Shown: positions 21,414 through 35,489, numbered from the stretch's first letter. The stretch: 64,000 nt of DNA from Marinomonas vulgaris (GCF_018145875.1 NZ_JAGSSV010000012.1:1-64000); one strand, 5' to 3'. The notes: generated from the sequence alone by a model not told the origin. Program-made: numbers and translations.

Positions 21414-23507
21414 TTAATCTTCATTTTTGATGATCGCGTCTGCCACACTAGCCGGTGCTTCAGCGTATTTCTCAAACTCCATTGCATAACTCGCACGCCC
21501 TTGCGACAAGCTACGCACGTCAGTTGCATACCCAAACATCTCCCCTAAAGGCACTTCTGCTCGAATAATTTTCCCTGACGGGGAATCGTCCATCCCCTGA
21601 ACAAGACCACGACGACGATTCAGGTCACCCATCACATCGCCCATGTATTCTTCAGGAGTCACAACTTCCACTTTCATTACAGGTTCAAGAACACAAGGAT
21701 CAGCATCTGCCGCTCCTTTTCTTAATCCCTGAGAAGCTGCAATTTTAAAGGCCATTTCATTGGAGTCAACATCATGGTATGAACCATCGAATAACACCAC
21801 CTTAACACCCAATAAAGGGTAGCCAGCGATAACGCCATTCTTCATTTGCTCCGAAACACCCTTTTCTACTGCAGGGATGTATTCTTTAGGAATAGCACCA
21901 CCAACAATCTCGTTAACAAACTCAAGCCCATCCTTATCGGTTGGAATCAACTTCATTACGACGTGACCGTATTGACCACGACCACCGGATTGACGCACAA
22001 ATTTGTGATTAACCACCACTTCTTTGCGAATTTTCTCCCGATAGGAAACCTGAGGCTTACCAATGTTCGCCTCTACCTTAAACTCACGACGCATACGGTC
22101 GACAAGAATATCAAGGTGCAGCTCACCCATACCGGAAATAATTGTTTGACCTGTCTCCTCATGCGTCTCCACACGAAAAGAAGGATCTTCTTGCGCTAGC
22201 TTACCTAACGCAACACCCATTTTATCTTGGTCTGCTTGAGACTTGGGCTCAACGGCCACAGAAATAACAGGCTCTGGAAACTCCATACGCTCAAGCACAA
22301 CAACATCATTCATGTCACAAAGAGTATCTCCTGTGGTGACAAACTTCATCCCCACGGCAGCAGCAATATCGCCTGCCAACACTTCTTTGATCTCTTCACG
22401 ATTATTAGCATGCATCTGCACCATGCGCCCAATACGCTCACGCTTCTGCTTAACAGAATTGTAAACGGCATCACCGGAACGCAACATACCTGAATACACG
22501 CGCATAAATGTCAATGTGCCCACAAAAGGATCGGTTGCAATCTTAAACGCCAATGCAGAGAACGGAGCCTCATCATCAGCGACTCGAGCAACAGGTGTTT
22601 CTCCATCCTCTAGCGTCCCTTCTATCGCTTTTACTTCAAGCGGAGAAGGCAAATATTCAACAACAGCATCCAGAACAGCCTGAACACCTTTATTTTTAAA
22701 GGCGGAACCGCAAGTTACCAACACAATTTCGTTGGCTAATGTACGAATTCGTAGACCACTCTTAATCTCATCAATGGAAAGCTCACCTTCTTCAAGGTAT
22801 TTCTCCATCAACTCATCGTTCGCTTCTGCGGCGGCCTCAACCATCTTTTCACGCCACTCTAATGCTTCATCAAGCAAATCAGCAGGTATATCCTCAAGAG
22901 AGAATGTCATACCATGATCTTCTTCATTCCACATTATGGTCTTCATCAACACCAAGTCGATAACGCCTTTGAAATCTTCTTCAGCGCCGACGTTGATCTG
23001 AATAGGGACAGCATTTGCACCTAGACGAGTTGCCAGCTGACGAACAACTGAAAAATAATCGGCTCCGGTACGGTCCATCTTATTGACGAACACCATACGC
23101 GGGACTTCATATTTATTAGCTTGACGCCAGACTGTCTCAGTTTGAGGCTGCACACCCGAAGAACCACACAACACAACAACAGCACCATCCAGAACACGCA
23201 AAGAACGCTCTACTTCAATCGTAAAGTCTACGTGCCCAGGTGTGTCTATAATATTGACACGATGCTCATCGAACTGCTTATTCATTCCACTCCAGAAGCA
23301 GGTTGTTGCTGCTGAAGTTATCGTGATACCGCGCTCTTGCTCTTGCTCCATCCAATCCATAGTGGCTGCACCATCGTGCACCTCACCAATCTTGTGGGAC
23401 AGACCTGTATAGAAAAGAACGCGTTCAGTTGTCGTCGTTTTACCTGCATCAACGTGCGCACAAATACCAATGTTTCGGTAGCGGTTGATAGGTGTTTTAC
23501 GTGCCAC
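21414..23507 (-). CDS. fusA: elongation factor G
   Basis: EF-G catalyses translocation and ribosome recycling with RRF. Motifs: [13 protein letters not shown] (G1), DTPGHVDFT (G3), [10 protein letters not shown] (G4), and domain [13 protein letters not shown]. 697 residues, 35 bases upstream of tuf in the str operon. Confidence 0.98.
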   Translation of the reverse strand: MARKTPINRYRNIGICAHVDAGKTTTTERVLFYTGLSHKIGEVHDGAATMDWMEQEQERGITITSAATTCFWSGMNKQFDEHRVNIIDTPGHVDFTIEVERSLRVLDGAVVVLCGSSGVQPQTETVWRQANKYEVPRMVFVNKMDRTGADYFSVVRQLATRLGANAVPIQINVGAEEDFKGVIDLVLMKTIMWNEEDHGMTFSLEDIPADLLDEALEWREKMVEAAAEANDELMEKYLEEGELSIDEIKSGLRIRTLANEIVLVTCGSAFKNKGVQAVLDAVVEYLPSPLEVKAIEGTLEDGETPVARVADDEAPFSALAFKIATDPFVGTLTFMRVYSGMLRSGDAVYNSVKQKRERIGRMVQMHANNREEIKEVLAGDIAAAVGMKFVTTGDTLCDMNDVVVLERMEFPEPVISVAVEPKSQADQDKMGVALGKLAQEDPSFRVETHEETGQTIISGMGELHLDILVDRMRREFKVEANIGKPQVSYREKIRKEVVVNHKFVRQSGGRGQYGHVVMKLIPTDKDGLEFVNEIVGGAIPKEYIPAVEKGVSEQMKNGVIAGYPLLGVKVVLFDGSYHDVDSNEMAFKIAASQGLRKGAADADPCVLEPVMKVEVVTPEEYMGDVMGDLNRRRGLVQGMDDSPSGKIIRAEVPLGEMFGYATDVRSLSQGRASYAMEFEKYAEAPASVADAIIKNED

Positions 23508-23528
23508 TGTGTATCCTTCTGGGGATGA

Positions 23529-24002
23529 TTAGAAACGGTAGTGAGAGAATGCTTTGTTAGCTTCTGCCATGCGATGAACGTCTTCACGTTTCTTAACAGC
23601 AGAACCTTTATTTTCAGCAGCATCTAGGATTTCACCTGCAAGACGCAAAGCCATGGATTTTTCACCACGCTTACGTGAAGCATCAACCAACCAACGCATA
23701 GACAAAGCTGCGCGACGTGCTGGACGTACTTCAACAGGGACTTGATAAGTCGCACCACCAACACGGCGAGACTTAACCTCAACCATTGGCTGGATGGATT
23801 CTAGTGCTTTTTCGAAGATCGCCATTGGCTCTTCAGTTTTAGCACGTGTTGCAACAGTATTTAGAGCATTGTAAACAATGCTTTCTGCAACAGATTTCTT
23901 GCCACTAACCATTACGTGGTTAATGAACTTAGCAAGAAGCTGGCTTCCGTGTTTAGGATCCGGAAGGACTTCACGCTTGGCGACAACGCGTCTTCTAGGC
24001 AT
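23529..24002 (-). CDS. rpsG: 30S ribosomal protein S7
   Basis: S7 organises the 30S head. It starts [20 protein letters not shown] and has the beta-hairpin [20 protein letters not shown]; 157 residues. In E. coli S7 represses the str operon by binding the rpsL-rpsG gap, and a hairpin is present in the equivalent gap here. Confidence 0.98.
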   Translation of the reverse strand: MPRRRVVAKREVLPDPKHGSQLLAKFINHVMVSGKKSVAESIVYNALNTVATRAKTEEPMAIFEKALESIQPMVEVKSRRVGGATYQVPVEVRPARRAALSMRWLVDASRKRGEKSMALRLAGEILDAAENKGSAVKKREDVHRMAEANKAFSHYRF

Positions 24003-24025
24003 TGCAATATCCTCTTCAGGTTCGC

Positions 24026-24049
24026 CCGAGACAATGAAATATTGCTCGG
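24026..24049 (-). promoter_or_regulatory. hairpin in rpsL-rpsG gap, possible S7 target
   Basis: CCGAG and CAAT (24026-24035) pair with ATTG and CTCGG (24041-24049), with one bulged A and a 5-base loop. It lies 23 bases upstream of rpsG, where S7 binds in E. coli. Similarity to the E. coli target sequence was not established. Confidence 0.4.
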
Positions 24050-24100
24050 CCTTACTGTATTAAAAAATTATGTCTAAACGATAAATTAAGCAGCTTTAGC

Positions 24101-24560
<460 letters not shown>

Positions 24561-24562
24561 TA

Positions 24563-24588
24563 GGGAGGCGACTAAAAAATCACCTCCC
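24563..24588 (-). terminator. hairpin after rpoC
   Basis: GGGAGGCGA (24563-24571) pairs with TCACCTCCC (24580-24588), 9 pairs including one G-U on the minus strand, 22 bases past the rpoC stop. The T run is poor, so termination may be partial; the str promoter begins directly beyond it. Confidence 0.55.
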
Positions 24589-24609
24589 CTGCGATTTAAC
24601 AGCAAATAA

Positions 24610-27600
24610 CTAGTCTTTCAGTGCTGCACTCAATGCTTCTTCCACATCGGATGCACTTACTGTCGAACTTCCTTCCTTCGCTGCCAACGCAAGCTCTTTC
24701 TTACGCTTGCGCTCATTGTGGTATGCCAAACCTGTACCTGCTGGTATCAAGCGACCTACTACAACGTTTTCTTTAAGGCCACGTAAGTGATCTTTCTTAC
24801 CAGTTACTGCACCTTCGGTTAAGACTCGAGTTGTCTCTTGGAAAGAAGCGGCTGATATAAAGGACTCCGTTGCCAAAGAAGCTTTGGTGATACCTAGAAG
24901 CACACGTTCAAACTTAGCTGGGAATTTACTCTCTGCTTCCGCTTTCTCGTTTGCGTCCAATAATTGAGTGTACTCAACTTGGTCACCTTGAATAAGATCT
25001 GTATCACCAGACTCACCCACTTCCACTTTACGTAACATTTGGTTAACGATAACTTCAATGTGCTTATCGTTAATCACAACGCCCTGTAAGCGGTAAACTT
25101 CTTGCACTTCATTCGTAATGTAGTCAGCTAATGCCTCTACACCTTGAAGACGCAAGATATCATGAGGGCTCAAAGGACCGTCGGCAATAATCTCACCTTT
25201 TGCTACTTCTTCACCATCAAATATGTTGATTTGACGCCATTTCGGAATCAAAGTCTCCACTGGGTCATCACCGTTTTGTGGCGTGATCACCAAACGAATC
25301 TTACCTTTAGTTTCTTTACCAAAGCTCACCACACCACTTGTCTCTGCCATTACAGCAGGATCTTTTGGACGGCGCGCTTCGAACAAATCTGCCACTCGTG
25401 GCAAACCACCGGTAATATCTTTGTTACCTTGAGATTCTTGTGGAATACGAGCCAACACTTCACCAGATTTAACCGTTGCACCATGATCAAGGCTCAACAA
25501 CGCTTTTTCTGGCAGCATGTATTGCACTGGAGAATCCGTACCAGGAATCAACACAGGATTACCTTCTGTGTCTACCACTGCAATCATCGGGCGCAAGTCT
25601 TTACCTGCCGCTGGACGATCACGCACTTCCATAACCTCAATGGTGGTTAAACCGGTCATTTCGTCAGATTGACGACGGATAGTGACGTTTTCTTCCATAC
25701 CGCTAAACTCTAGACGGCCTTCCATCTCAGATACAATTGGGTGTGTATGCGGATCCCAGTTAGCAACGATTTGACCTGCTGTTACTTGATCACCTTCACG
25801 AACACTCAACACGGCACCGTAAGGAAGCTTATAACGCTCTTTCTCACGACCTGCCTCATCGGCAATAGCCAACTCTGAAGAACGAGACGCAACGACTAGG
25901 TGACCAGTATGACGCTCAATACTCTTCATTTTGTTGAAACGAACCGTACCAGCACTCTTCACTTGAACACTGTCGACTGCAGACGCTCGAGACGCCGCAC
26001 CACCGATGTGGAAAGTACGCATCGTCAACTGTGTACCAGGTTCACCGATGGATTGTGCTGCCACAACACCGATCGCTTCACCAATGTTCACCTGGTGACC
26101 ACGAGCCAGATCACGGCCATAACATTTCGCACAAACACCATGACGCGTATCACAAGTGATAACAGAGCGAATGATCATCTCATCCACACCCGCAGCCTCG
26201 ATAGTACGAACATCATGCTCATCGATCAAAGTACCAGAAGATAAAACAAGGTTGCCTTTCGCATCCAATACGTCTTGAGCAACAACACGCCCTAGTACGC
26301 GATGACCTAGAGGCACAACAACGTCACCCCCTTCAATCATAGCCGCCACGGAAATACCGTTTGTCGAGCCACAATCTACCTCGGTAACAACCAAATCCTG
26401 CGCTACGTCAACAAGACGACGGGTTAAGTAACCGGAGTTCGCTGTTTTCAATGCCGTATCAGCAAGACCCTTACGCGCACCGTGAGTAGAGGTAAAGTAC
26501 TGCAGTACAGACAAACCTTCACGGAAGTTCGCAGTGATCGGTGTTTCGATGATGGAACCATCTGGTTTCGCCATCAAACCACGCATACCGCCAAGCTGAC
26601 GCATCTGAGCCACACTACCACGGGCACCAGAGTCGGCCATCATATAAACTGAGTTAAAAGATTGTTGTTCAACCGTTTCACCCGCTTTATTGACAGTGGT
26701 CTCTTTTGCCAAGTTTTTCATCATGGCTTCAGTAACGGTTTCGTTAGTACGAGACCATAAATCGATTACTTTGTTGTACTTCTCGCCTTGTGTAACAAGA
26801 CCATCCGCATATTGATATTCGATTTCTTTTACTTCTGCTTCGGCTTTCGCAATGATGTCAACTTTTTCTGGTGGAATAACAAAATCATCCACACCAACAG
26901 AAGAACCTGACGATGTTGCGTAAGCAAAACCTGTGTACATCAATTGGTCTGCAAAGACACAGCTCTCTTTCAAGCCAACTTTACGGTAACACTCGTTGAT
27001 TAGGTTAGAGATCGCCTTTTTCTTCATGGTTTGGTTAACCACAGAGAAGGGAAGACCATCAGGAACGATATCAAACAATAGTGCACGACCAACTGTTGTG
27101 TCAGCAACGAACGTCGACGGCACTTTGTCACCATCAAGCGTAGTATCCACTTGGCTAATACGAACTTTTACTTTCGCATGCAATTCAACTTGTTTCGCAC
27201 CATACGCACGGTGTACTTCTTTGATGTCAGAAAACGCCATGCCTTCACCTTTGGCATTGATTTTCTCACGAGTCATGTAGTACAGACCCAATACAACGTC
27301 CTGAGAAGGTACGATGATCGGCTCGCCGTTTGCTGGTGAAAGGATGTTGTTCGTAGACATCATCAAAGCACGGGCTTCAAGCTGCGCTTCAATAGTCAAC
27401 GGAACGTGAACCGCCATTTGGTCACCATCGAAGTCGGCGTTGTAAGCTGCACAAACTAATGGGTGCAACTGAATCGCTTTACCTTCGATCAACATAGGTT
27501 CAAACGCTTGGATACCCAAACGGTGAAGTGTTGGCGCACGGTTCAACATCACTGGATGTTCGCGGATAACCTCATCAAGGATATCCCACACTTCAGGTGT

Positions 27601-28812
27601 TTCGCGCTCAACCATCTTCTTCGCTGCTTTGATCGTCGTTGCCATGCCACGAAGTTCAAGCTTAGAGAAAATGAATGGCTTGAACAGCTCAAGTGCCATT
27701 TTCTTAGGTAGACCACACTGATGTAGACGCAGTGATGGGCCTACAGTGATTACCGAACGACCAGAATAGTCAACACGCTTACCTAGCAAGTTCTGACGGA
27801 AACGACCCTGCTTACCTTTGATCATATCAGCCAAAGATTTTAGAGGACGTTTGTTAGAACCGGTAATCGCGCGGCCACGGCGACCATTATCAAGCAATGC
27901 ATCAACAGACTCTTGCAACATACGCTTTTCGTTACGCACGATGATGTCTGGAGCAGAAAGCTCAAGTAGACGTTTTAGACGGTTGTTACGGTTAATCACA
28001 CGACGGTAAAGGTCGTTCAAATCAGACGTCGCAAAACGGCCACCTTCCAGTGGTACCAATGGACGAAGATCTGGCGGAAGAACAGGCAATACGTCCAACA
28101 CCATCCATTCTGGGTTATTTCCAGAATGATAGAAAGCTTCTACCAGCTTAAGACGCTTAGACAACTTCTTAATACGAGTTTCAGAATTCGTGCTGTTTAG
28201 CTCTTCACGCATGCTCTCAATTTCAGCAGGCATGTCTAGGTCGCGCAACAACATTTGAACCGCTTCAGCACCCATGCGGGCATCGAATTCGTCACCGAAC
28301 TCTTCTAGCGCTTCGAAATATTGCTCGTCGTTCAACAACTGGCCTTTATCAAGCGTTGTCATACCTGGATCAATCACGATGAAAGATTCAAAGTACAAAA
28401 CACGCTCAATGTCACGCAAGGTCATATCCATGATAAGACCGATACGTGATGGAAGCGATTTTAGGAACCAAATGTGAGCAACTGGCGAAGCAAGCTCGAT
28501 GTGACCCATGCGTTCACGACGCACTTTAGACAGAGCCACTTCAACGCCACACTTCTCACAAATAACACCACGGTGTTTTAAACGCTTGTATTTACCACAC
28601 AAACATTCGTAGTCCTTGATAGGACCAAAGATTTTTGCACAAAACAAACCGTCACGTTCTGGTTTGAACGTACGATAGTTGATGGTTTCCGGCTTCTTAA
28701 CTTCACCGTAAGACCATGAACGAATCATATCTGGTGACGCCAAGCCAATGCGGATCGCATCAAACTCGTCAGATTGTCCTTGTGATTTTAGAAGACCTAA
28801 TAAGTCTTTCAT
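24610..28812 (-). CDS. rpoC: RNA polymerase beta-prime subunit
   Basis: Catalytic subunit of RNA polymerase. It carries the active-site motif NADFDGDQM (magnesium-binding aspartates), an N-terminal zinc finger ([19 protein letters not shown]) and a second zinc site ([19 protein letters not shown]). The bridge helix/trigger loop region ([19 protein letters not shown]) is intact. 1400 residues, typical for gammaproteobacteria. It follows rpoB by 66 bases containing a small hairpin. Confidence 0.99.
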   Translation of the reverse strand: MKDLLGLLKSQGQSDEFDAIRIGLASPDMIRSWSYGEVKKPETINYRTFKPERDGLFCAKIFGPIKDYECLCGKYKRLKHRGVICEKCGVEVALSKVRRERMGHIELASPVAHIWFLKSLPSRIGLIMDMTLRDIERVLYFESFIVIDPGMTTLDKGQLLNDEQYFEALEEFGDEFDARMGAEAVQMLLRDLDMPAEIESMREELNSTNSETRIKKLSKRLKLVEAFYHSGNNPEWMVLDVLPVLPPDLRPLVPLEGGRFATSDLNDLYRRVINRNNRLKRLLELSAPDIIVRNEKRMLQESVDALLDNGRRGRAITGSNKRPLKSLADMIKGKQGRFRQNLLGKRVDYSGRSVITVGPSLRLHQCGLPKKMALELFKPFIFSKLELRGMATTIKAAKKMVERETPEVWDILDEVIREHPVMLNRAPTLHRLGIQAFEPMLIEGKAIQLHPLVCAAYNADFDGDQMAVHVPLTIEAQLEARALMMSTNNILSPANGEPIIVPSQDVVLGLYYMTREKINAKGEGMAFSDIKEVHRAYGAKQVELHAKVKVRISQVDTTLDGDKVPSTFVADTTVGRALLFDIVPDGLPFSVVNQTMKKKAISNLINECYRKVGLKESCVFADQLMYTGFAYATSSGSSVGVDDFVIPPEKVDIIAKAEAEVKEIEYQYADGLVTQGEKYNKVIDLWSRTNETVTEAMMKNLAKETTVNKAGETVEQQSFNSVYMMADSGARGSVAQMRQLGGMRGLMAKPDGSIIETPITANFREGLSVLQYFTSTHGARKGLADTALKTANSGYLTRRLVDVAQDLVVTEVDCGSTNGISVAAMIEGGDVVVPLGHRVLGRVVAQDVLDAKGNLVLSSGTLIDEHDVRTIEAAGVDEMIIRSVITCDTRHGVCAKCYGRDLARGHQVNIGEAIGVVAAQSIGEPGTQLTMRTFHIGGAASRASAVDSVQVKSAGTVRFNKMKSIERHTGHLVVASRSSELAIADEAGREKERYKLPYGAVLSVREGDQVTAGQIVANWDPHTHPIVSEMEGRLEFSGMEENVTIRRQSDEMTGLTTIEVMEVRDRPAAGKDLRPMIAVVDTEGNPVLIPGTDSPVQYMLPEKALLSLDHGATVKSGEVLARIPQESQGNKDITGGLPRVADLFEARRPKDPAVMAETSGVVSFGKETKGKIRLVITPQNGDDPVETLIPKWRQINIFDGEEVAKGEIIADGPLSPHDILRLQGVEALADYITNEVQEVYRLQGVVINDKHIEVIVNQMLRKVEVGESGDTDLIQGDQVEYTQLLDANEKAEAESKFPAKFERVLLGITKASLATESFISAASFQETTRVLTEGAVTGKKDHLRGLKENVVVGRLIPAGTGLAYHNERKRKKELALAAKEGSSTVSASDVEEALSAALKD

Positions 28813-28838
28813 GTAGTATTCGCCCCACTCATAAGGCC

Positions 28839-28855
28839 GGGGAGTCTTGCTCCCC
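28839..28855 (-). other. hairpin in the rpoB-rpoC gap
   Basis: GGGGAG (28839-28844) and CTCCCC (28850-28855) with a 5-base loop and no T run. Probably an mRNA processing or stability element rather than a terminator. Confidence 0.4.
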
Positions 28856-28878
28856 AGCAGGTCAAATGTGATTCGTGC

Positions 28879-31800
28879 TTATTCGGTTTCCAACTCGATA
28901 TCGATACCAAGAGAACGAATCTCTTTGACCAATACGTTGAAGGACTCAGGCATGCCAGGCTCCATTCTGTGATCACCATCGACGATGTTTTTATACATCT
29001 TCGTACGGCCATTCACATCATCGGACTTAACAGTCAACATTTCTTGTAGCGTGTAAGCGGCACCGTATGCTTCTAGTGCCCATACCTCCATCTCACCGAA
29101 ACGCTGACCACCAAACTGTGCTTTACCACCCAGTGGCTGCTGAGTAACCAAACTGTAAGAACCGGTAGAACGTGCGTGCATTTTGTCGTCAACCAAGTGG
29201 TTCAACTTAAGCATGTACATGTAACCAACTGTTACAGGGCGCTCGAAAGCATCACCAGTACGACCATTAAATAACTTAACTTGGCCACTCTCATTAATGC
29301 CAGCCAATCGAAGCATACGCTTGATTTCAGCTTCTTTCGCACCGTCGAAAGCACCAGACGCCATTGGAACACCACCTTTAAGGTTGCCTGCCAAAGTCAA
29401 AATTTCTTCGTCTGTAAAGCTGTCTAGGTCTTCAGTGCGGGCACATTTCAAGTCGCCTTCGTAGCCATTGTAGATTTCGTCAAGGAAGCTACGCAGTTCT
29501 GCAACGGCCTCAGCTTTCTCACGCTCTACGGCTAACATTTCGTTGATCTTACGGCCCAAGCCTTTAGATGCTGCACCTAAGTGAGTCTCCAAAACCTGAC
29601 CTACGTTCATTCGCGATGGAACACCAAGTGGGTTCAACACGATATCAACTGGATCACCGTTTTCATCGTACGGCATGTCTTCCACTGGCATAATTTTAGA
29701 AATTACACCCTTGTTACCATGACGACCGGCCATTTTATCGCCCGGTTGGATACGACGCTTAATTGCAACATACACTTTTACGATTTTCAGAACGCCAGGT
29801 GCAAGATCGTCACCTGTTTGTAGTTTGCGTTTCTTATCTTCGAATTTAGCGTCAAGCTCTTTACGGCGCTCAATCAAAGCCGCTTGCGCTTTTTCAAGCT
29901 GTTCACTGGCTTCTTCATTAGCAACACGAATCTTAAACCACTCTGGGTGATCTAGGTTCGCCAAGTATTCTTCCGTAATAATCGCATTGCGAGCCAAGCT
30001 AGGACCGCCTTCTGCTTGCTGACCCACTAGGGCTTCAGCTAAACGTTCAAACGTTGCTTTCTCAACAATACGGAACTCTTCGTTCAAGTCTTTACGAACT
30101 TGGTCAAGCTGCGATTTCTCGATGAACTTAGCACGGTCATCTTTTTCGATGCCGTCGCGTGTAAATACTTGCACATCGATAACGGTACCGCGTGTGCCAG
30201 TTTTTACGCGCTGTGACGTGTCTTTCACGTCAGACGCTTTCTCACCGAAGATAGCTCGCAATAGCTTCTCTTCAGGGGTAAGTTGTGTTTCACCTTTTGG
30301 TGTCACCTTACCGACCAAAATATCGCCCGGCTCAACTTCTGCACCAATGTACACGATGCCAGATTGATCCAGTTTAGACAGCGCACCTTCACCCACGTTA
30401 GGGATGTCAGCGGTAATCTCTTCTGGCCCAAGCTTAGTATCACGCGCCACACAGGTTAATTCTTGAATGTGGATAGACGTGAAACGATCTTCCTCAACAA
30501 CGCGCTCAGATACTAGGATCGAGTCCTCGAAGTTGAAACCGTTCCAAGGCATGAAGGCAATACGCATGTTTTGACCTAGCGCCAAATCACCCATATCAAC
30601 AGAAGGGCCATCGGCCATAATGTCACCAGAAGCTACCTTCTCACCCTTCATTACCAAAGTACGCTGGTTGATACAGGTGTTTTGGTTAGAGCGCACGTAT
30701 TTCGTCAGATTGTAGATATCTACACCCGCTTCACCGGCGATTGTTTCTTCTGAGTTCACACGAACAACGATACGGCTCGCATCAACAGACTCAATCACAC
30801 CACCGCGAGACGCGACGATACAAACACCAGAGTCCTTCGCGACGTTCTTCTCCATACCTGTACCCACAACTGGCTTATCTGCCTTAAGTGTCGGTACGGC
30901 TTGACGTTGCATGTTCGATCCCATCAAGGCTCGGTTAGCATCATCGTGTTCTAGGAACGGAATCAAAGACGCCGCCACAGACACAACCTGACGTGGAGAA
31001 ACGTCCATTAGATTTACTTTTTCTTTTGGAATCAAAGTGGTTTCGTGCATATGACGCACTTGAACCAACTCATCAACCAAACGGCCTTCGCTATCAACGT
31101 TCGCTGACGCTTGGGCAATAACGTATTTCGCTTCATCAATCGCAGAGATATAAACGGTATCATCCGTCATCTTGCCATCAACAATCTTACGGTATGGCGT
31201 TTCTAAGAAGCCGTAGCTGTTAGTACGCGCATAAGTAGACAGAGAGTTGATCAGACCGATGTTTGGTCCTTCTGGTGTTTCGATCGGACAAACACGACCG
31301 TAGTGAGTCGCGTGTACGTCACGCACCTCAAAGCCAGCACGTTCACGAGTCAAACCACCAGGCCCTAACGCTGAAACGCGACGTTTGTGCGTCACTTCAG
31401 ACAAAGGATTGTTTTGGTCCATGAACTGAGACAATTGGCTAGAACCAAAGAACTCTTTAATCGCCGCCGCTACTGGCTTCGCATTAAGAAGATCTTGAGG
31501 CATCAGACCATCAGCTTCCGCCATAGACAGACGCTCTTTAACCGCTCGCTCAACACGAACTAGACCAACACGGAATTGGTTCTCGGCCATTTCGCCAACA
31601 GAACGAACACGACGGTTACCTAGGTGATCGATATCATCCACCATGCCGTTACCGTTACGGATATCTAGCAGGGTTTTCAATACAGCAACAATGTCGTCGT
31701 TGTCTAGAATGCCTGGACCCGTATCTTCATCACGACCTAAACGGCGGTTGAATTTCATTCGACCAACGCCAGACAAATCATAGCGATCTTCTGAGAAGAA

Positions 31801-32979
31801 CAAACCTTGGAACAAGCCTTCGGCTGATTCTTTAGTTGGCGGCTCGCCAGGGCGCATCATGCGGTAGATTTCAACCAATGCTTCCAACTGATTACTGGTT
31901 GGGTCGATGCGAAGCGTGTCAGAAATAAATGGACCATTGTCCAAATCATTCGTGTACAGCGTTTCTACTTCTGAGATACCAGAAGCTACTAGCGCTTCCA
32001 ACAAATCAACAGACAATTCAGTGTTCGCTTCAGAAATCAATTCGCCGGTTGAAGGGTGAACCAAGTTCTTTGCTGTTACCTTGCCAAGCATGTACTCAAG
32101 CGGAACAGATAGGCGCTCAAGACCGGCCTTTTCCATTACGCGAATATGCTTAGCCGTAATACGACGGCCTTCTTCTACAATCAGCTCGCCATTGGCATCA
32201 GCAATGTTAAACAGTGCCGTCTCGCCACGTAGACGATTCGCCACCAAATCCATTTCAAATCCATCACGTTTCAAGTAGAAGCGTGTTGTTTCAAAGAAAG
32301 CATCCAGAATTTGTTCAGTACCATAACCCAAAGCGCGCAACAAAATAGTTGCCGGCAGCTTACGACGACGGTCAATACGAACGAAGACACAATCTTTTGG
32401 ATCAAACTCGAAGTCCAACCAAGAACCGCGATAAGGAATAATACGAGCAGAGTGCAATAATTTGCCTGAAGAGTGCGTCTTACCACGGTCGTGGTCGAAG
32501 AACACACCAGGTGAACGGTGTAATTGAGAAACAATAACACGCTCAGTACCATTAATTACAAACGTACCATTGTCTGTCATGAGTGGAATTTCACCCATGT
32601 AGACTTCTTGCTCGCGTATGTCTTTAATTGCTTTGTTAGAGGACTCTTTATCATAAATGATGAGTCGAACTCGAACGCGAAGAGGCGCCGCGTAAGTAAC
32701 ACCACGCAACTGACACTCTTTAACATCAAAGACTGGCTTGCCTAAACGGTAATCGACGTATTCAAGCGCCGCATTGCCGGAAAAGCTGACCATTGGAAAG
32801 ACAGATTTAAAGGCCCCATGCAGACCTAATTCCCCACGCTCTGCTAGGCTTTTGCCTTCTTGCAGAAAATTACGGTAGGATTCAAGCTGAATTGCCAGCA
32901 AGTATGGCACATCCAAAACGGGCGGCAGTTTACCGAAATCCTTACGGATACGTTTTTTCTCAGTATATGAGTAAGCCAT
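28879..32979 (-). CDS. rpoB: RNA polymerase beta subunit
   Basis: Beta forms the other half of the polymerase active cleft. The rifampicin-binding cluster reads [20 protein letters not shown], the wild-type (sensitive) pattern; [12 protein letters not shown] and [20 protein letters not shown] lie near the active site and C-terminus. 1366 residues. The frame opens at 33003, but [17 protein letters not shown] at 32979 is the family start and has GGGGA upstream. Confidence 0.98.
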   Translation of the reverse strand: MAYSYTEKKRIRKDFGKLPPVLDVPYLLAIQLESYRNFLQEGKSLAERGELGLHGAFKSVFPMVSFSGNAALEYVDYRLGKPVFDVKECQLRGVTYAAPLRVRVRLIIYDKESSNKAIKDIREQEVYMGEIPLMTDNGTFVINGTERVIVSQLHRSPGVFFDHDRGKTHSSGKLLHSARIIPYRGSWLDFEFDPKDCVFVRIDRRRKLPATILLRALGYGTEQILDAFFETTRFYLKRDGFEMDLVANRLRGETALFNIADANGELIVEEGRRITAKHIRVMEKAGLERLSVPLEYMLGKVTAKNLVHPSTGELISEANTELSVDLLEALVASGISEVETLYTNDLDNGPFISDTLRIDPTSNQLEALVEIYRMMRPGEPPTKESAEGLFQGLFFSEDRYDLSGVGRMKFNRRLGRDEDTGPGILDNDDIVAVLKTLLDIRNGNGMVDDIDHLGNRRVRSVGEMAENQFRVGLVRVERAVKERLSMAEADGLMPQDLLNAKPVAAAIKEFFGSSQLSQFMDQNNPLSEVTHKRRVSALGPGGLTRERAGFEVRDVHATHYGRVCPIETPEGPNIGLINSLSTYARTNSYGFLETPYRKIVDGKMTDDTVYISAIDEAKYVIAQASANVDSEGRLVDELVQVRHMHETTLIPKEKVNLMDVSPRQVVSVAASLIPFLEHDDANRALMGSNMQRQAVPTLKADKPVVGTGMEKNVAKDSGVCIVASRGGVIESVDASRIVVRVNSEETIAGEAGVDIYNLTKYVRSNQNTCINQRTLVMKGEKVASGDIMADGPSVDMGDLALGQNMRIAFMPWNGFNFEDSILVSERVVEEDRFTSIHIQELTCVARDTKLGPEEITADIPNVGEGALSKLDQSGIVYIGAEVEPGDILVGKVTPKGETQLTPEEKLLRAIFGEKASDVKDTSQRVKTGTRGTVIDVQVFTRDGIEKDDRAKFIEKSQLDQVRKDLNEEFRIVEKATFERLAEALVGQQAEGGPSLARNAIITEEYLANLDHPEWFKIRVANEEASEQLEKAQAALIERRKELDAKFEDKKRKLQTGDDLAPGVLKIVKVYVAIKRRIQPGDKMAGRHGNKGVISKIMPVEDMPYDENGDPVDIVLNPLGVPSRMNVGQVLETHLGAASKGLGRKINEMLAVEREKAEAVAELRSFLDEIYNGYEGDLKCARTEDLDSFTDEEILTLAGNLKGGVPMASGAFDGAKEAEIKRMLRLAGINESGQVKLFNGRTGDAFERPVTVGYMYMLKLNHLVDDKMHARSTGSYSLVTQQPLGGKAQFGGQRFGEMEVWALEAYGAAYTLQEMLTVKSDDVNGRTKMYKNIVDGDHRMEPGMPESFNVLVKEIRSLGIDIELETE

Positions 32980-33095
32980 CAGCATTCCCCAGCTTGTGCA
33001 CATTGACGCAAAAGGCCCAAATCAGGCCTTACCATATATGGGAGCATTATCTCCCACGTGAAAATTCTTTAAGTTTTATTTGAGTTTTAGAAACC

Positions 33096-33127
33096 CAAAA
33101 AGGCCGGTGACAATAATGTCACCAGCC
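33096..33127 (-). terminator. rplL-rpoB attenuator
   Basis: On the minus strand an 11-bp stem (33102-33112 with 33117-33127, one G-U pair) with a 4-base loop is followed by TTTTTGGG. It lies 40 bases past rplL and 117 bases before rpoB. The E. coli rplL-rpoB gap holds a partial terminator at the same place that lowers rpoBC relative to ribosomal protein genes. Two further hairpins (33012-33030 and 33039-33056) lie nearer to rpoB. Confidence 0.8.
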
Positions 33128-33166
33128 ATTTCGACTATTGGTCGAAATCTGGAAATACAAGTATCA

Positions 33167-33538
33167 TTACTTGACTTCGACAGAGGCACCAGCTTCTTCA
33201 AGCGCTGCTTTAAGAGCGGCTGCGTCGTCTTTAGACACGCCTTCTTTAACAGCCATTGGAGCGCCGTCAACGATTGCTTTAGCTTCTTTCAAGCCAAGAC
33301 CAGTCGCTGCACGTACTGCTTTGATTACGTTAACTTTCTTCTCGCCTGCGCCAGTAAGAATAACGTCAAATTCCGTTTGTTCTTCAGCAGCAGAGCCTGC
33401 ATCAGCAGCAGGACCCGCAGCAACAGCAGCTGCTGCAGATACGCCGAATTTTTCTTCCATTGCTGAAATTAGTTCAACAACGTCCATCACAGACATTTCT
33501 GCTACTGCATTGATGATATCTTCTTTAGTTAGAGCCAT
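33167..33538 (-). CDS. rplL: 50S ribosomal protein L7/L12
   Basis: The multicopy stalk protein that recruits translational GTPases. N-terminal dimerisation part, an Ala/Gly hinge (about 38-52) and the C-terminal factor-binding domain ([20 protein letters not shown]); 123 residues. It lies 82 bases after rplJ. Confidence 0.98.
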   Translation of the reverse strand: MALTKEDIINAVAEMSVMDVVELISAMEEKFGVSAAAAVAAGPAADAGSAAEEQTEFDVILTGAGEKKVNVIKAVRAATGLGLKEAKAIVDGAPMAVKEGVSKDDAAALKAALEEAGASVEVK

Positions 33539-33620
33539 GACTCAGATTCCTAGCATTCTTTAAAATTACCCGAAGGCAATAAAACAAAATATTTATCAAG
33601 AAACGATACGATAACTCGTA

Positions 33621-34121
33621 TTACGCCGCTTCTTGCTCTTTTTGATCGCGAACCGCTGCAAGAGTACGTACAAACTTGCTTGTTGCGCCCTGAATAACAC
33701 TCATCAGTTTCGCAATAGCTTCGTCGTATGTAGGCAGTGTTGCCAAACGATCAATGTCGCCAGCTGGGATCAACTCACCGTTGAACGCCAACGCCTTCAC
33801 TTCAAATTCTTTGTTGCCTTTAGCAAACGCTTTTAACAAACGAGCGGCCGCACCTGGGTGCTCGTTAGAGAAAGCGATCAACGTAGGACCAACAAAGCTC
33901 TCAGCTAGACATTCGAAGTCAGTGCCTTCTACTGCACGGCGAGCCAATGTGTTACGTACTACACGTACATAAACACCTGCTTCACGCGCTTCTTTACGTA
34001 GTGCTGTCATATTGCCCACGGTAACACCGCGAGAATCAGCAACTACTGCAGACAATGCAGTTTTAGCAACTTCGCTAACTTCGGCGACAATGGCTTTTTT
34101 GTCTTCTAGACCTAATGCCAC
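33621..34121 (-). CDS. rplJ: 50S ribosomal protein L10
   Basis: L10 anchors L7/L12 dimers to the ribosome. It starts [20 protein letters not shown] and contains [17 protein letters not shown]; 166 residues. The L10-L12 complex represses its own mRNA in E. coli, and a matching leader precedes this gene. Confidence 0.98.
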   Translation of the reverse strand: MALGLEDKKAIVAEVSEVAKTALSAVVADSRGVTVGNMTALRKEAREAGVYVRVVRNTLARRAVEGTDFECLAESFVGPTLIAFSNEHPGAAARLLKAFAKGNKEFEVKALAFNGELIPAGDIDRLATLPTYDEAIAKLMSVIQGATSKFVRTLAAVRDQKEQEAA

Positions 34122-34224
34122 TGGTTTTCTCCTGGATTAGCAGGGAATAAATTCCCCTATTTTTTACCAACTCTCCGATTACTCGAAGTACTTGCTGGTG
34201 AGTTAGATCCAGTTTATCTGAATC

Positions 34225-34305
34225 GGGCCACACCATCTGCGCAGGACAAACATTTTTCAACGTTGTTATTAAACCCCAAAAGGTTCCTGCGGTCTTTGAC
34301 GGCCT
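34225..34305 (-). promoter_or_regulatory. L10 leader (autoregulatory RNA)
   Basis: In the 232-base gap before rplJ the mRNA strand carries GTCAAAGACCGCAGGA (around 34285-34300) and TCCTGCGCAGATGGTG (around 34231-34246). These can pair (GCAGGA with TCCTGC, ACC with GGT) leaving an internal loop. They closely resemble, from memory, the E. coli rplJ leader segments bound by L10. A GGGGAAT/ATTCCC hairpin also lies nearer the rplJ start. No promoter was recognised in the gap. Confidence 0.7.
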
Positions 34306-34353
34306 GCTCAACAAATACATGAAGGCAGACCCCAAAGCGCATAATCTAAATGC

Positions 34354-35055
34354 TTACTTCGTGGAAGTAAGAGCACCTAGATCAATTTGTAGACCAGGTC
34401 CCATTGTAGAGGACAAAGTCACTTTTTTCAGGTAAATACCTTTAGATGAAGCAGGTTTAGCACGACGCAAGTCAGCCAATAGCGCTTCTAGGTTACCTCG
34501 GATAGCATCCGCTGCGAATTCGATAGAACCGACTGCTGCATGGATGATACCGTTTTTGTCTGTACGGTAACGTGCTTGACCTGCTTTTGCGTTTTTAACC
34601 GCAGTTGCAACATCAGGCGTTACTGTGCCAACTTTTGGGTTAGGCATTAGACCACGTGGGCCTAAGATTTGACCCAATTGACCAACGATTCGCATTGCAT
34701 CTGGAGAAGCAATAACCACGTCGAAATCAAGTTCGCCAGCTTTAACTTTTTCAGCCAAGTCTTCGAAACCAACAACATCAGCGCCAGCTTCTTTAGCCGC
34801 TTCTGCATTTGCACCTTGTGCGAACACAGCAACGCGAACGTCTTTACCTGCACCGTGAGGCAATACAGTAGAACCACGAACAACCTGATCAGATTTACGT
34901 GGGTCAACGCCTAGGTTTACAGATACGTCGATAGACTCTTTGAATTTAACAGTAGAAATTTCAGACAAAAGTGCAACAGCCTCTTCTACAGAGTACATTT
35001 TTGTCGCTTCTACTTTTTCTGCGATCAAGCGAGCGCGTTTTGTTAATTTAGCCAT
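34354..35055 (-). CDS. rplA: 50S ribosomal protein L1
   Basis: L1 forms the mobile stalk at the E site. It starts [20 protein letters not shown] and contains [19 protein letters not shown]; 233 residues. Its start overlaps the rplK stop by one base (TAATG), so it is translationally coupled. Confidence 0.98.
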   Translation of the reverse strand: MAKLTKRARLIAEKVEATKMYSVEEAVALLSEISTVKFKESIDVSVNLGVDPRKSDQVVRGSTVLPHGAGKDVRVAVFAQGANAEAAKEAGADVVGFEDLAEKVKAGELDFDVVIASPDAMRIVGQLGQILGPRGLMPNPKVGTVTPDVATAVKNAKAGQARYRTDKNGIIHAAVGSIEFAADAIRGNLEALLADLRRAKPASSKGIYLKKVTLSSTMGPGLQIDLGALTSTK

Positions 35056-35489
35056 TAGTTCACACCCTCAACTTCTAGACCCATAGCGCGTGCGCTACCA
35101 GCAATTGTACGAACTGCTGCGTCCATGTTAGAAGCAGTCAAATCAGCCTGCTTAGCAACAACGATCTCTTCTAGTTGAGCACGAGTAACCGTACCAACTT
35201 TCTGAGTGTTTGGACGTGGAGAACCACTCTTCAAGCCAGCTGCTTTTTTAAGCAATACGGCTGCAGGAGTAGACTTCGTTTCGAATGTGAAACTACGGTC
35301 ACTGTAAACAGTAATAATAACAGGTGTTGGAAGACCTGGCTCAACGCCTTGTGTTTTGGCATTGAACGCTTTACAGAATTCCATAATGTTCACACCGTGT
35401 TGACCAAGTGCTGGACCAACTGGTGGACTTGGGTTCGCTTGACCCGCTTTAACTTGTAGCTTGATGTAAGCTTGGACTTTCTTAGCCAT
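35055..35489 (-). CDS. rplK: 50S ribosomal protein L11
   Basis: L11 forms the GTPase-associated centre and is needed for RelA activation. It starts [20 protein letters not shown], followed by [19 protein letters not shown]; 144 residues. Confidence 0.98.
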   Translation of the reverse strand: MAKKVQAYIKLQVKAGQANPSPPVGPALGQHGVNIMEFCKAFNAKTQGVEPGLPTPVIITVYSDRSFTFETKSTPAAVLLKKAAGLKSGSPRPNTQKVGTVTRAQLEEIVVAKQADLTASNMDAAVRTIAGSARAMGLEVEGVN

